Positions 1 to 5,515 are shown, counted from the stretch's first letter. The stretch is DNA of 5,977 nucleotides from JANNRW01 sp031401815 (GCA_031401815.1 JANNRW010000030.1:1-5977), one strand, 5' to 3'. The notes: generated by a model from the letters alone, not told the origin. Translations and numbers: made by a program.

Positions 1-56
1 TTATTGAAGGGGAGAGTTACCGCAAAAAAAAGGGGACTATAAAAACAATCATGTGA
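1..56 (+). CDS. istB: IstB-like transposition ATPase, C-terminal end only (partial at window edge)
   Basis: Reading frame 3 on the plus strand gives IEGESYRKKKGTIKTIM and then a TGA stop at 54-56. The GESYR motif followed by a run of lysines is how IstB helper ATPases of IS21-family elements usually end (family knowledge from memory). IstB is the AAA+ protein that assists the IstA transposase. Only about 17 residues are visible, so the call leans on context: the stop is followed within 85 bp by paired direct repeats and an ACA-type terminus, as expected at the right end of an IS21 element, and beyond that terminus a PIN gene is interrupted. Whether the rest of the element is intact lies outside the window. 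Confidence 0.55.
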   Translation, partial: IEGESYRKKKGTIKTIM

Positions 57-92
57 TAGGCTGACTACACATTTCAGAGCGCCGGGCCTGGT

Positions 93-134
93 GGAATGGT
101 CGTGAAAAACAGGTGGCGGAATGGTCGTGAAAAA
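93..134 (+). repeat. Two 17-bp direct repeats near the IS end
   Basis: GGAATGGTCGTGAAAAA occurs identically at 93-109 and 118-134, a period of 25 bp. Such repeats at IS21 termini are the usual binding sites for the IstA transposase. They lie between the istB stop and the inferred end of the element. Confidence 0.7.
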
Positions 135-141
135 TCACACA

Positions 142-261
142 GGGTGTATTCTCCCTTGCGAACCAGATCAAAAAAGCCTGACTGGCCACGGCAAACTCCT
201 CGTCAAATACACCACCATAGACTGATGTGTGGGCGTAGACCTTTATTGGACGCTTTGTCAT
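142..261 (-). pseudogene. PIN-domain (VapC-like) toxin, N-terminal 40 codons, interrupted by an IS21-type element
   Basis: The minus-strand ATG at 261 is preceded by a very good ribosome site (AGGAGGT, 5 bases upstream). The product starts MTKRPIKVYAHTSVYGG and continues with VFDEEFA, the opening beta strand and loop of a PIN-domain nuclease family. Resemblance stops after about residue 40, where the IS begins; the frame runs on into IS sequence for 30 meaningless residues and stops at 49. The rest of the gene should lie left of the window, beyond the IS. In this family the first strand normally carries the metal-binding Asp (VYxDTS); here the codon is CAC, giving His11, so the protein was probably already inactive or decaying. 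No antitoxin is recognisable upstream. Confidence 0.7.
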
Positions 262-551
262 AAATACCTCCTGTGTAGACTACCAACGACGTCTGATACC
301 AAGTTCGTAACTTCAGCTAGTATGGCACGTTAGTCAACAAATCAATGCCCCCGCCGCCCCTATTCACCGAGCGCCACGGCATTTATCAGATCGGTCACGT
401 TCATAGTTTCAATGCCCCTTTTTGAAGAGGGAATAGGAATTCATCGGGTTTTCTCTTTTTGTGGAGCTGATAATTGCGGACCGGAGTCCGACCAGTTCAA
501 TGTCTCATGTCCGGGGCTGACCCCGCCTTTCCATTTTGCCGTTGTCTCCCG
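262..551. other. Gene-free stretch between two damaged PIN genes
   Basis: This 290-bp stretch contains no convincing gene. It holds the ribosome site of the left PIN gene (revcomp AGGAGGT just right of 261), a 14-codon minus-strand ORF at 360-404 and two small hairpins at 477-490 and 512-525. A weak promoter-like pair for the left PIN gene (TTGATT, 17 bp, TACTAG on the minus strand, within about 310-340) can be drawn, but the -10 box is poor. The stretch is probably remnant accessory DNA. Confidence 0.5.
477..525. repeat. Pair of mini-hairpins
   Basis: Two perfect 5-bp stems with 4-nt loops lie close together: CGGAC/GTCCG around CGGA at 477-490, and CGGGG/CCCCG around CTGA at 512-525, with 21 bp between. 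They lie just downstream (minus sense) of the PIN gene ending at 552. Neither is followed by a T-run on either strand, so they are not ordinary terminators. Paired short GC hairpins are a feature of REP/BIME-type elements, but I cannot assign them to a known family. Confidence 0.35.
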
Positions 552-1031
552 TTATCTTACCGGCATCAACTCTTCCGGAGTGCAAATTATTGGCGTCGCA
601 TAGCCCAGCTGTTCGTTGATTCGCATGATTTTCCTGATTATCTCACCATTAGCTATATGCGTACAGTTCCATGTCACCAGATAATCAATCCCGTGAATTG
701 CTGCCACAGCAACGTGAGCGGCATCGCGAGCATACTTTTCCGGAAGGTTCAGACCATTCATGTAGGCAATTGTCAAGTTTTCCACTGCCTCATTGAGTTG
801 AAGTATAGGGAGCCGGGATATGACCTCAAGACGATTCTTCGCGGCACTCGGATCGCCGGCAGACGCCTCTTCAATGGCAAGTTCGGAGATAAACAGATCA
901 AAACGGCGGTGAGCCAGTTACCACCATCGGCGGGTAATTTCCTGATGTGCAAGCTGAACAATGTCACGAGAGGGCCGAGCCGTGTAATAGCTCACTACTG
1001 TGGTTTCGAGATAAACCGTTCCGCTTTTCAT
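552..1031 (-). pseudogene. PIN-domain (VapC-like) toxin gene with an in-frame stop codon
   Basis: Minus-strand translation from the ATG at 1031 gives a full-length 159-codon PIN-domain frame. It starts MKSGTVYLETTVVSYYTARP and ends with the motifs YARDAAHVAVAA, YLVTWNCTHIAN and IICTPEEL, the typical C-terminal half of this VapC-like family, in which the first acidic residue is Glu (VYLETT). A GGAGAG ribosome site lies about 8 bases upstream. Codon 38 is TAA (918-920), within RRWW-stop-L; family members usually continue here, so a single C-to-T change from CAA is the simplest origin. Everything after the stop stays in frame with no indel, so the lesion looks recent. A 77-residue C-terminal piece could restart at the ATG at 785 but would lack the first catalytic residue. 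Read-through or a sequencing error cannot be excluded. Confidence 0.8.
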
Positions 1032-1255
1032 TCAGTAGCTCTCCTAAGTATCTTAAGGACTGCATATCAACGCGGCCAGATCAAGCCCGGCCAGGCTCTC
1101 AATCCGGCTCTCCAGAGCCCGCCGCTGCTGCTGAAAGGTCAGGGCGCTTGCAATAAGCCATACATTACCACACTACCTCCCCCATCCAGTGTCCTACCAA
1201 CAAGAAAAATATTAAGAGTGAAGCGTAATTTTCTTGTTGAAATCCGCATCTGACG
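1032..1255. other. Spacer between the XRE antitoxin and the PIN pseudogene
   Basis: No recognisable antitoxin for the PIN gene is visible here. The stretch contains an AT-rich 11-bp inverted repeat (1198-1239) and, on the minus strand at 1053-1172, a 39-codon open frame without an ATG whose middle (QQQRRALESRIESLAGLDLA) looks like an amphipathic helix. This could be the tail of a lost gene or of a degraded antitoxin; I do not recognise it. Confidence 0.4.
1198..1239. repeat. Perfect 11-bp inverted repeat with 20-nt loop
   Basis: CAACAAGAAAA at 1198-1208 is exactly complementary to TTTTCTTGTTG at 1229-1239. It lies just downstream (minus sense) of the XRE antitoxin stop at 1256. Because no T-run follows the stem on the minus strand, it is at best a weak terminator or transcript-end stabiliser; an operator or recombination remnant is also possible. 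Confidence 0.5.
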
Positions 1256-1612
1256 TCACAAAAAAACCCGATAGTCAGGCACATGGAGCGCTACAGCAAT
1301 TTTCTTTGCTCTCTCCCGACCGATCTGCCGCTTGCCGCTCTCCATCTCGCTGATATGGCGCTGCGGTATGCCGGTGGCCTCTGCCAAAGCTCGCTGCGTT
1401 AATCCCTCCCTGTGTCTCGCACCGCTAAGAGCAAGCCCGAGAGGGTTTTCAGCGTATGCAGGGAAAGCCTCGGCAATGCTCAGGCTTTCGGAAGCATCCT
1501 GCAAGCCGATCCGCTTTGCGTAATCTTTCAGTTCGCCGATTTTTTCTCTTGAACCGATAAACCTTGCTTCCAAAGGCTTTTCAGTATGGCGCTTTTTCGT
1601 GTGTCCCAACAT
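1256..1612 (-). CDS. XRE-family (HigA-like) antitoxin
   Basis: The 118-residue protein has a variable charged N-terminal part (1-55), expected to bind and neutralise the toxin, and a C-terminal Cro/C1-type helix-turn-helix at about 60-112 (LALSGARHREGLTQRALAEA, then GIPQRHISEMESGKRQIGRE). It ends in DYRVFL, typical of antitoxins paired with this RelE-like toxin family. Its ATG lies 32 bp inside the toxin gene, with a GGAG ribosome site 7 bases upstream within the toxin coding sequence, so the two are translationally coupled. Antitoxins of this type normally repress their own operon through the helix-turn-helix. The stop overlaps a TGACGTCA palindrome (1252-1259), probably by chance. The function is inferred from family and order. 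Confidence 0.88.
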   Translation of the reverse strand: MLGHTKKRHTEKPLEARFIGSREKIGELKDYAKRIGLQDASESLSIAEAFPAYAENPLGLALSGARHREGLTQRALAEATGIPQRHISEMESGKRQIGRERAKKIAVALHVPDYRVFL

Positions 1613-1859
1613 AGATTATCTCCACAACCCTGATTTCGCCGTCTATCTCTTCCCAGACAACTACGTAAGTAGGTTTGCCTTTTTTGATATGGCAGTGATG
1701 TCTTCCAGGTGAAAGCTTGCCGTAATTCGGCCAGTCTCCCCTTACGGGGCCGTTTCTGCTGATTTCGTGCATAAGAAACAACAAGGCGCTCTTAACTTTC
1801 TCGGGCAACTTATCCTTCTGCTTGTCAGCTTTCCGCAATATTTTGACTGCCCACGCCAT
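1581..1859 (-). CDS. RelE/HigB-type mRNA interferase toxin
   Basis: The 92-residue basic protein belongs to the RelE/ParE superfamily. It has an N-terminal lysine-rich helix region (about 5-35) and a beta-sheet core from about 43, with GRHHCHIKKGKPTYVVVWE at 52-70 and the C-terminal signature YVGTHEKAPY at 83-92. Members of this family cleave ribosome-bound mRNA or block translation. Arg53, Lys60 and His87 are plausible catalytic residues, but this is inference. The length is normal and the frame is intact. Its ATG is 9 bp after the stop of the WYL remnant, and its AAGG ribosome site overlaps that stop (TAAGGT). The toxin precedes the antitoxin and overlaps it, the higBA order. Confidence 0.88.
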   Translation of the reverse strand: MAWAVKILRKADKQKDKLPEKVKSALLFLMHEISRNGPVRGDWPNYGKLSPGRHHCHIKKGKPTYVVVWEEIDGEIRVVEIIYVGTHEKAPY

Positions 1860-1868
1860 AAATATACC

Positions 1869-2175
1869 TTATTTGTGTATCAGATCAAAGTCAAAAGTTT
1901 TACCTTCATACTTCAAGACAGCATCCTTCATCTCCTGAACAACCTTCTCTTTTAACCACCCCGGCTCCAACACCTCCACCTGCGAACCATGCTTGAGGAT
2001 CTCCATCATTATCTCTGCTTCGTGAGAGGCCGGGATGGTACGCACCAGCGAACCGTCCTCCAGAACCTCTTCACTCTGCCCTTCATGCCATATCTCCCCT
2101 TTGACTTTCACAGTCTGCGACTTCGCAATACCCGTTGGACTCCGGCGCGCTCTGACTGACAAATATTCGCAAACT
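1869..2175 (-). pseudogene. WYL-domain transcriptional regulator, C-terminal remnant
   Basis: The minus-strand frame ending at 1869 encodes the last part of a WYL-domain regulator: EIWHEGQSEEVLEDGSLVRT, then SHEAEIMMEILKHGSQVEVL, LEPGWLKEKVVQEM and LKYEG. This is the usual beta-strand and helix ending of the WYL C-terminal extension, which follows the ligand-binding WYL core. The N-terminal winged helix and the WYL core are missing. Upstream the frame reaches a TAA at 2175-2177, only about 30 bp from the feo operon stop. The only start available is a TTG at 2162 with no ribosome site, and the first 17 residues after it do not resemble the family. The remnant most likely resulted from a deletion that fused an accessory region to the end of the feo operon. 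The toxin gene begins 9 bp after its stop. Confidence 0.7.
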
Positions 2176-2202
2176 TATGGCAGCAGGAAAGGGGAAAGGG
2201 AG

Positions 2203-2847
2203 CTACCTTCTGACAAATATCTCCCGTGCCATGGCCGTATCGATGGCGAATTCAGAATAACCGACCCGGAAGATATATGAAGGGAATGCCTGCATAAGTA
2301 CAATCCGGTTGCCCGGAAGAACCCCCATGGCCATCAGCTTCTGCATTTTCTTGTTGTCCTCGGTAAGGATGTATGCGATCTCCCCCTGTTCGCCTGCTTT
2401 CAGCTCTGTCAGGGGAACCACCCCCAGATCGCCGCTCCTGCGCGCCTCTTCGCAGCAATCTCCCGGCGGAATCCGTTTGCCATGCGGGCATGTTTCAGGG
2501 TGATTCAGCATGGTGCAGACCTTGGTGTCCACCCCTTCGTTAAGAAGATGTTCGAACTGGCAGGCTTTGAGCTCGGCGCTGTCGCCTCTGATATTTAGAA
2601 CATCCATCATCAAACGTTCAGCCAGACGATGGCGGCGGATGGTCTTCTCCCCCTCCAGTCGCCCTTCCGGGCGAAAATGAATCCGCTCCCCCTTAAGCTC
2701 GATATATGCATGGTCAGTCAGCTCCCTGATAGCCGGATCATCAGAGCAGACAGATACTCTCTCAAGGTCGACAAACCCCCGTCCTTCCTCTTCAATGGCA
2801 ATCCACATGGACTCCAGAATCTCTTCTGCTTTTTCGCTCAGTTTCAT
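2203..2847 (-). CDS. DtxR/IdeR-family metalloregulator with C-terminal FeoA/SH3-like domain
   Basis: The protein has 214 residues. Residues 1-68 correspond to the winged-helix region. Residues 70-132 form the metal-binding and dimerisation domain: RRHRLAERLMMDVL (His73, Glu77) and CQFEH (Cys96, Glu99, His100) match the metal ligands of DtxR, and a Cys-rich CTMLNHPETCPHGKRIPPGD segment precedes Cys131-Cys132. Residues 143-214 form a FeoA/SH3-like domain with the hallmark LMAMGVLPGNRIVL. The family binds Fe(II) or Mn(II) and represses or activates iron genes; FeoA domains interact with FeoB. There is no separate feoA in the window, so this protein may supply that role. The region where the recognition helix should lie (SDDPAIRELTDHAYIEL, about 35-51) is a few residues shorter than usual and lacks the typical S-P-x-x-V-T-x-M-L pattern, so DNA binding is uncertain. 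An AAAGGAG ribosome site lies 7 bases before the ATG, which overlaps the preceding stop as ATGA. Confidence 0.85.
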   Translation of the reverse strand: MKLSEKAEEILESMWIAIEEEGRGFVDLERVSVCSDDPAIRELTDHAYIELKGERIHFRPEGRLEGEKTIRRHRLAERLMMDVLNIRGDSAELKACQFEHLLNEGVDTKVCTMLNHPETCPHGKRIPPGDCCEEARRSGDLGVVPLTELKAGEQGEIAYILTEDNKKMQKLMAMGVLPGNRIVLMQAFPSYIFRVGYSEFAIDTAMAREIFVRR

Positions 2848-3026
2848 TGCTTTGCTCCTTTATGAAAAATCTGCTTTAATTTTTTCAGTACATCAGGCTC
2901 AAGGGGATTCTTGTAGTTACAGCGCGGGCAGTGGACAGAGTGACAACCGCCGGGGCAGCTTCCGCACCCTTTGCCACCGTCGCTTTCGTCAAACTGATAT
3001 CCACAGAATCCACAGATCATCGCCAT
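2844..3026 (-). CDS. Small seven-cysteine protein of the feo operon
   Basis: The product is a 60-residue soluble protein with no membrane segment or signal peptide. Cysteines sit at 5, 8, 21, 24, 28, 33 and 36 (C-x2-C, x12, C-x2-C-x3-C, x4, C-x2-C), with His29 and His32 between them and the stretch CPGGCHSVHCPRCNYKNP at 24-41. The last third is a lysine-rich helix. This can bind one or two zinc ions or an Fe-S cluster; which is not decidable from sequence. The gene starts 5 bp after feoB and its TGA overlaps the next ATG, so it is an operon member. Its ribosome site is weak, suggesting translational coupling to feoB; the ATG at codon 3 is an alternative start. By position and cysteines it is a candidate functional counterpart of FeoC, but it lacks an obvious FeoC winged helix. 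It is also distinct from the FeoB-associated Cys-rich membrane proteins. Confidence 0.85.
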   Translation of the reverse strand: MAMICGFCGYQFDESDGGKGCGSCPGGCHSVHCPRCNYKNPLEPDVLKKLKQIFHKGAKQ

Positions 3027-3031
3027 TTACT

Positions 3032-5020
3032 CTATAAAAGTTTCGTAACCAGAAGAAACTGGTTTAATAACCAGCCGCTCCCGAATGCAAGAGCGCTTAC
3101 AAAAAGGCCAATTGAAGTTGCTACCTTCCAGCCCCGCTCTTTCTTCATGATGAGGAACTGGGCGATACAGGGGATGAAGAGGGTAAGGGTGACCGCAGCG
3201 ACAGTGAGCTGACGAGGATCGAGCCCCCCCTTGGTCTGCAGGTCATAGAGGCCGGCGGCACCGTAATCCCGGCGAAAGAAGCCGAAGATAAAGGCTACAG
3301 CAACCTCTTTCGGGAGACCCAGAGCCGTCATCATCGGGCTCATGAACTCCACTGCCTTGTCAAAGAAGTTGGTGATCTTGCCGATCCAGAGCAGTATTGA
3401 CGCCAGGATAAAAAGAGGCAGTATCTCAAGAAAGTACCACTGCATCCGGGTATAGGTTTTGGTGAAAATGTTCGACAGCTGCGGCAGACGCATCGGTGGG
3501 AGTTCCATGTAAAACATCGGGGTCTCTCCCGGCATTAATCTGGCGGTCAGGAAACCTACAACCAGAAAAATGAGCAGCAGGCAGACACTCCAGACCAGCA
3601 GTGCTCCCGGAGCTTTCGACAAAAGAGCCAGGATAACACCCAGCTGAGCCGAGCACGGAATGGCCAGCGCCAACAGTAGTGTGGCTATGATCCGCTCCCG
3701 GACTGTCTCCAGTGTCCGGGTCACAATGGTTGCCATGGTATCGCAACCAAAACCTAGTACCATTGGTATTACTGCCCTGCCGGTAAGGCCGATTTTCTTG
3801 AAGATTCGATCCACCAGGAGAGCCAGCCGGGGGAAGTAACCACTATCTTCAAGGATTGAGAAGAAGAGAAAGAAAGTGGCCACTATCGGGAGAATAATCC
3901 CCACAGCATAGCGGAGCCCCAGAGTGATTATTCCGTATTCACCGACGAACAGCTCACGGATTATCTCCCAGGGGATAATTGCCTTTGCCGCAGTTACTGC
4001 CCAAGGGCTGATGATCCCCTCAAACAGTTTATCTTCCAGCAGATCCACAAGAGTCCCGGCACCAAAATCTCCGACAAACTTGTAAAGGCCGAAGTAGAGA
4101 ACCAGAAGCAAAAGTGGTACTCCGGTAAGCGGTCGGACGCAAAAAGTGGAAAAGCGTTCGGCAAGGGTGATCCTTCGCTCATCCGGGAGGGTTATTATTC
4201 CTGCCAGCAGGCCATGGACGATCCCTTTGCGCTCAAGGGAGAGATCCATATGAAAGGATTCGCGCCGCTCGAACCGCTTTGCTTTGACTCTTTCGGCAAC
4301 AACGGCTCCATTAGCTTTTTCAGTGCTGGTGACAAGTGCTGCCACTTCGTCATCTCCCTGCAGAAGAAGCAGTGCAAGCGCTTTGGGGGAGAGGCGATAT
4401 TCGCCGGTCAGCACTGAAGATATTGAATCTATATCTCGCTCCAGCCTCCGGGAGTAGCCGAACAGCTCCCGGGGAGTGCTGTTATGAGCAAGAATTGCCC
4501 GACGGATCTCCGAAAGACCACGCTTTTTGGTAGTTGCCGCGCCTATCACCGGAATACCGAGCTTCTCTGCCAGCAGGGGGATATCCACCCCGATCCCCAT
4601 CCTCTCGGCCTCATCCATAATATTTACAACCAGCAGTACCGGGAGACCGGCTTCAATCAGCTGGAGGGTCATCGTCAGCATCCGCTCCAGGTTCCTGGCA
4701 TCGAGAACATGTATGATAAGATCCGGGGATTCGTTCAGAAGGATTTCTCTGGCAACTCGCTCCTCCTCGGTAATCGGAAGGAGGGCGTACATGCCGGGGG
4801 TATCGATGATTTCACAGGAGACCCCATCAATAATGACTGCCCCCCGGGAGACCTCCACCGATGTGCCGGGATAATTTGAAACAGTCACATAAGCGCCGGT
4901 CAGGGCGTTGAAGAGAGCGCTCTTCCCTACATTCGGATTGCCGACGAGAGCTATCCTTTTCACAGCAATGCCGGAAGTTGCCCCATCACTTTTTTTGCTG
5001 AATACTGCGCTGTTGCTCAT
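3032..5020 (-). CDS. feoB: Ferrous iron transporter FeoB
   Basis: The 662-residue inner-membrane protein takes up Fe(II) in a nucleotide-dependent way. A short N-terminal extension precedes the G domain: G1 GNPNVGKS (27-34), switch I SNYPGTSVE (48-56), G3 DTPG (73-76), G4 NIMD (133-136) and G5 about GAAT (160-163). Residues about 185-260 form the cytosolic helical region. The membrane part starts near 297 and carries two gate-type repeats, with conserved motifs GYFPRLA (394-400), GFGCDTMATIVTRTLE (423-438), AIPCSAQLGV (453-462), GFFRRDYGAAGLYD (580-593) and IPCIAQ (616-621), including Cys426, Cys456 and Cys618. It is shorter than E. coli FeoB (about 770) but within the family range. The ATG at 5020 has a GAGGA ribosome site 9 bases upstream. 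A Fur box lies 26 bp before the start. It heads the feoB, Cys-rich, DtxR-FeoA run. Confidence 0.97.
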   Translation of the reverse strand: MSNSAVFSKKSDGATSGIAVKRIALVGNPNVGKSALFNALTGAYVTVSNYPGTSVEVSRGAVIIDGVSCEIIDTPGMYALLPITEEERVAREILLNESPDLIIHVLDARNLERMLTMTLQLIEAGLPVLLVVNIMDEAERMGIGVDIPLLAEKLGIPVIGAATTKKRGLSEIRRAILAHNSTPRELFGYSRRLERDIDSISSVLTGEYRLSPKALALLLLQGDDEVAALVTSTEKANGAVVAERVKAKRFERRESFHMDLSLERKGIVHGLLAGIITLPDERRITLAERFSTFCVRPLTGVPLLLLVLYFGLYKFVGDFGAGTLVDLLEDKLFEGIISPWAVTAAKAIIPWEIIRELFVGEYGIITLGLRYAVGIILPIVATFFLFFSILEDSGYFPRLALLVDRIFKKIGLTGRAVIPMVLGFGCDTMATIVTRTLETVRERIIATLLLALAIPCSAQLGVILALLSKAPGALLVWSVCLLLIFLVVGFLTARLMPGETPMFYMELPPMRLPQLSNIFTKTYTRMQWYFLEILPLFILASILLWIGKITNFFDKAVEFMSPMMTALGLPKEVAVAFIFGFFRRDYGAAGLYDLQTKGGLDPRQLTVAAVTLTLFIPCIAQFLIMKKERGWKVATSIGLFVSALAFGSGWLLNQFLLVTKLL

Positions 5021-5045
5021 TCTTCAAAATCCTCGCAAAGGCTGC

Positions 5046-5060
5046 TGTTAATGACTATCA
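5046..5060 (-). promoter_or_regulatory. Fur box upstream of feoB
   Basis: The minus strand reads TGATAGTCATTAACA, which matches 13 of 15 positions of the 7-1-7 Fur consensus TGATAATCATTATCA. It lies in the 63-bp fur-feoB gap, 25 bp before the feoB ATG. I see no convincing -35/-10 pair beside it; a weak TTTTTT, 17 bp, GATAGT overlaps it. It implies iron-dependent repression of feoB by the adjacent fur product. Confidence 0.7.
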
Positions 5061-5076
5061 ATTTCAATGGGTCGAT

Positions 5077-5103
5077 AAAAAAATCAGCTCCGACAGCTGG
5101 AGC
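5077..5103 (-). terminator. Terminator-like hairpin overlapping the fur stop codon
   Basis: On the minus strand the last fur codons form CAGCT-GTCGG-AGCTG followed by A and seven Ts (5077-5083). An alternative stem in the same place is GCTCC-AGCTGTC-GGAGC. The stem is only 5 bp, so termination is probably partial. It would separate fur from feoB transcription, which fits with feoB having its own Fur box. Confidence 0.5.
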
Positions 5104-5515
5104 AGATCCCGTATAGTTCAAGTTTGTGACTTACAATGGTAAAGCCGTGCAGTCTTGCTACCTCTGTCTGAAGTTGTTCGATAGTCTCGTTCTCAAACTC
5201 AACTATTGCTCCGCAACGAGTACAGACCAGGTGGTCGTGGTGTTCCCCTTCCAACAGATGCTCATAACGGCTCTGACCATCACCAAACTGGATTTCCCGG
5301 GCAATCCCTGACTCGGCAAAGAGTTTCATTGTCCGGTAGACAGTTGCATAACCGATCCCCGGATGCTTGGCTCTCAGGAGCAGATAGAGCTCTTCGATGC
5401 TGAAGTGCCGGTCGGAAGAGAGAAAGCAGTCGAGTATAATATCGCGCTGTCTGGTGCTCTTCAGCCCCTTCATGCTAATAAAATCCTGAAATTTTTTCTT
5501 TTTAGCCTGCTTCAT
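5084..5515 (-). CDS. fur: Ferric uptake regulator Fur
   Basis: This is a Fur-family iron-responsive repressor of 143 residues from the ATG at 5515. It has an N-terminal winged helix (about 10-80) with STRQRDIIL and the recognition segment GIGYATVYRTMKLFAE, then a metal-binding dimerisation domain with EHHDHLVCTRCGAIVEFEN, HGFTIVSHKLELYG and a final CSSC. The HHDH cluster supplies the regulatory metal site, and the two CxxC pairs the structural zinc site. The sequence reads as Fur rather than Zur or PerR, but the exact metal specificity is inference. A GTG at 5524 in the same frame is possible, but the ATG at 5515 has a GGTGA ribosome site 5 bases upstream and is preferred. The gene sits upstream of feoB, and a Fur box overlaps its own promoter, implying autoregulation. 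Confidence 0.94.
   Translation of the reverse strand: MKQAKKKKFQDFISMKGLKSTRQRDIILDCFLSSDRHFSIEELYLLLRAKHPGIGYATVYRTMKLFAESGIAREIQFGDGQSRYEHLLEGEHHDHLVCTRCGAIVEFENETIEQLQTEVARLHGFTIVSHKLELYGICSSCRS

Larger units (their letters stand above)
1..141 (+). mobile_element. Right end of an IS21-family insertion sequence
   Basis: The segment holds the istB tail, then an 85-bp non-coding end carrying two copies of a 17-bp direct repeat and finishing in TCACACA at about 135-141. IS21 elements begin with TGT and end with ACA and carry multiple repeated transposase-binding sites near the ends. The boundary at 141 is inferred from the ACA end and from the point where the PIN reading frame loses its family resemblance; it could be off by a few bases (139 is an alternative). 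The left end and the target duplication are outside the window. Confidence 0.55.

Noticed and set aside
360..404. Minus-strand 14-codon ORF (MNVTDLINAVALGE) that faintly recalls the start of AlbA_2-type ATP-binding proteins.
   Set aside because: Too short to support homology, no ribosome site, and nothing related follows the stop.
1053..1172. Minus-strand 39-codon open frame with a helix-like QQQRRALESRIESL stretch, considered as an antitoxin for the PIN gene.
   Set aside because: It lacks an ATG and a ribosome site in the right place, and I do not recognise the sequence; kept only as a comment on the spacer.
474..1253. Long plus-strand open frame of 259 codons.
   Set aside because: It is antisense to the PIN frame at 552-1031, whose translation follows a known family end to end apart from one stop. 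The plus-strand product shows no domain pattern and no good ribosome site.
1252..1259. TGACGTCA palindrome at the antitoxin stop considered as an operator.
   Set aside because: An 8-bp palindrome overlapping a stop codon at the end of an operon is easily chance, and it is far from any start site.
2162..2164. TTG at 2162 as the true start of a small 97-residue regulator.
   Set aside because: No ribosome site, and the first residues do not resemble the WYL family; a truncated remnant explains the data better.
4484..4879. Plus-strand open frames opposite feoB (4484-4879 and 4527-4874).
   Set aside because: They lie entirely antisense to the G domain of feoB, which is unambiguous, and have no recognisable motifs.
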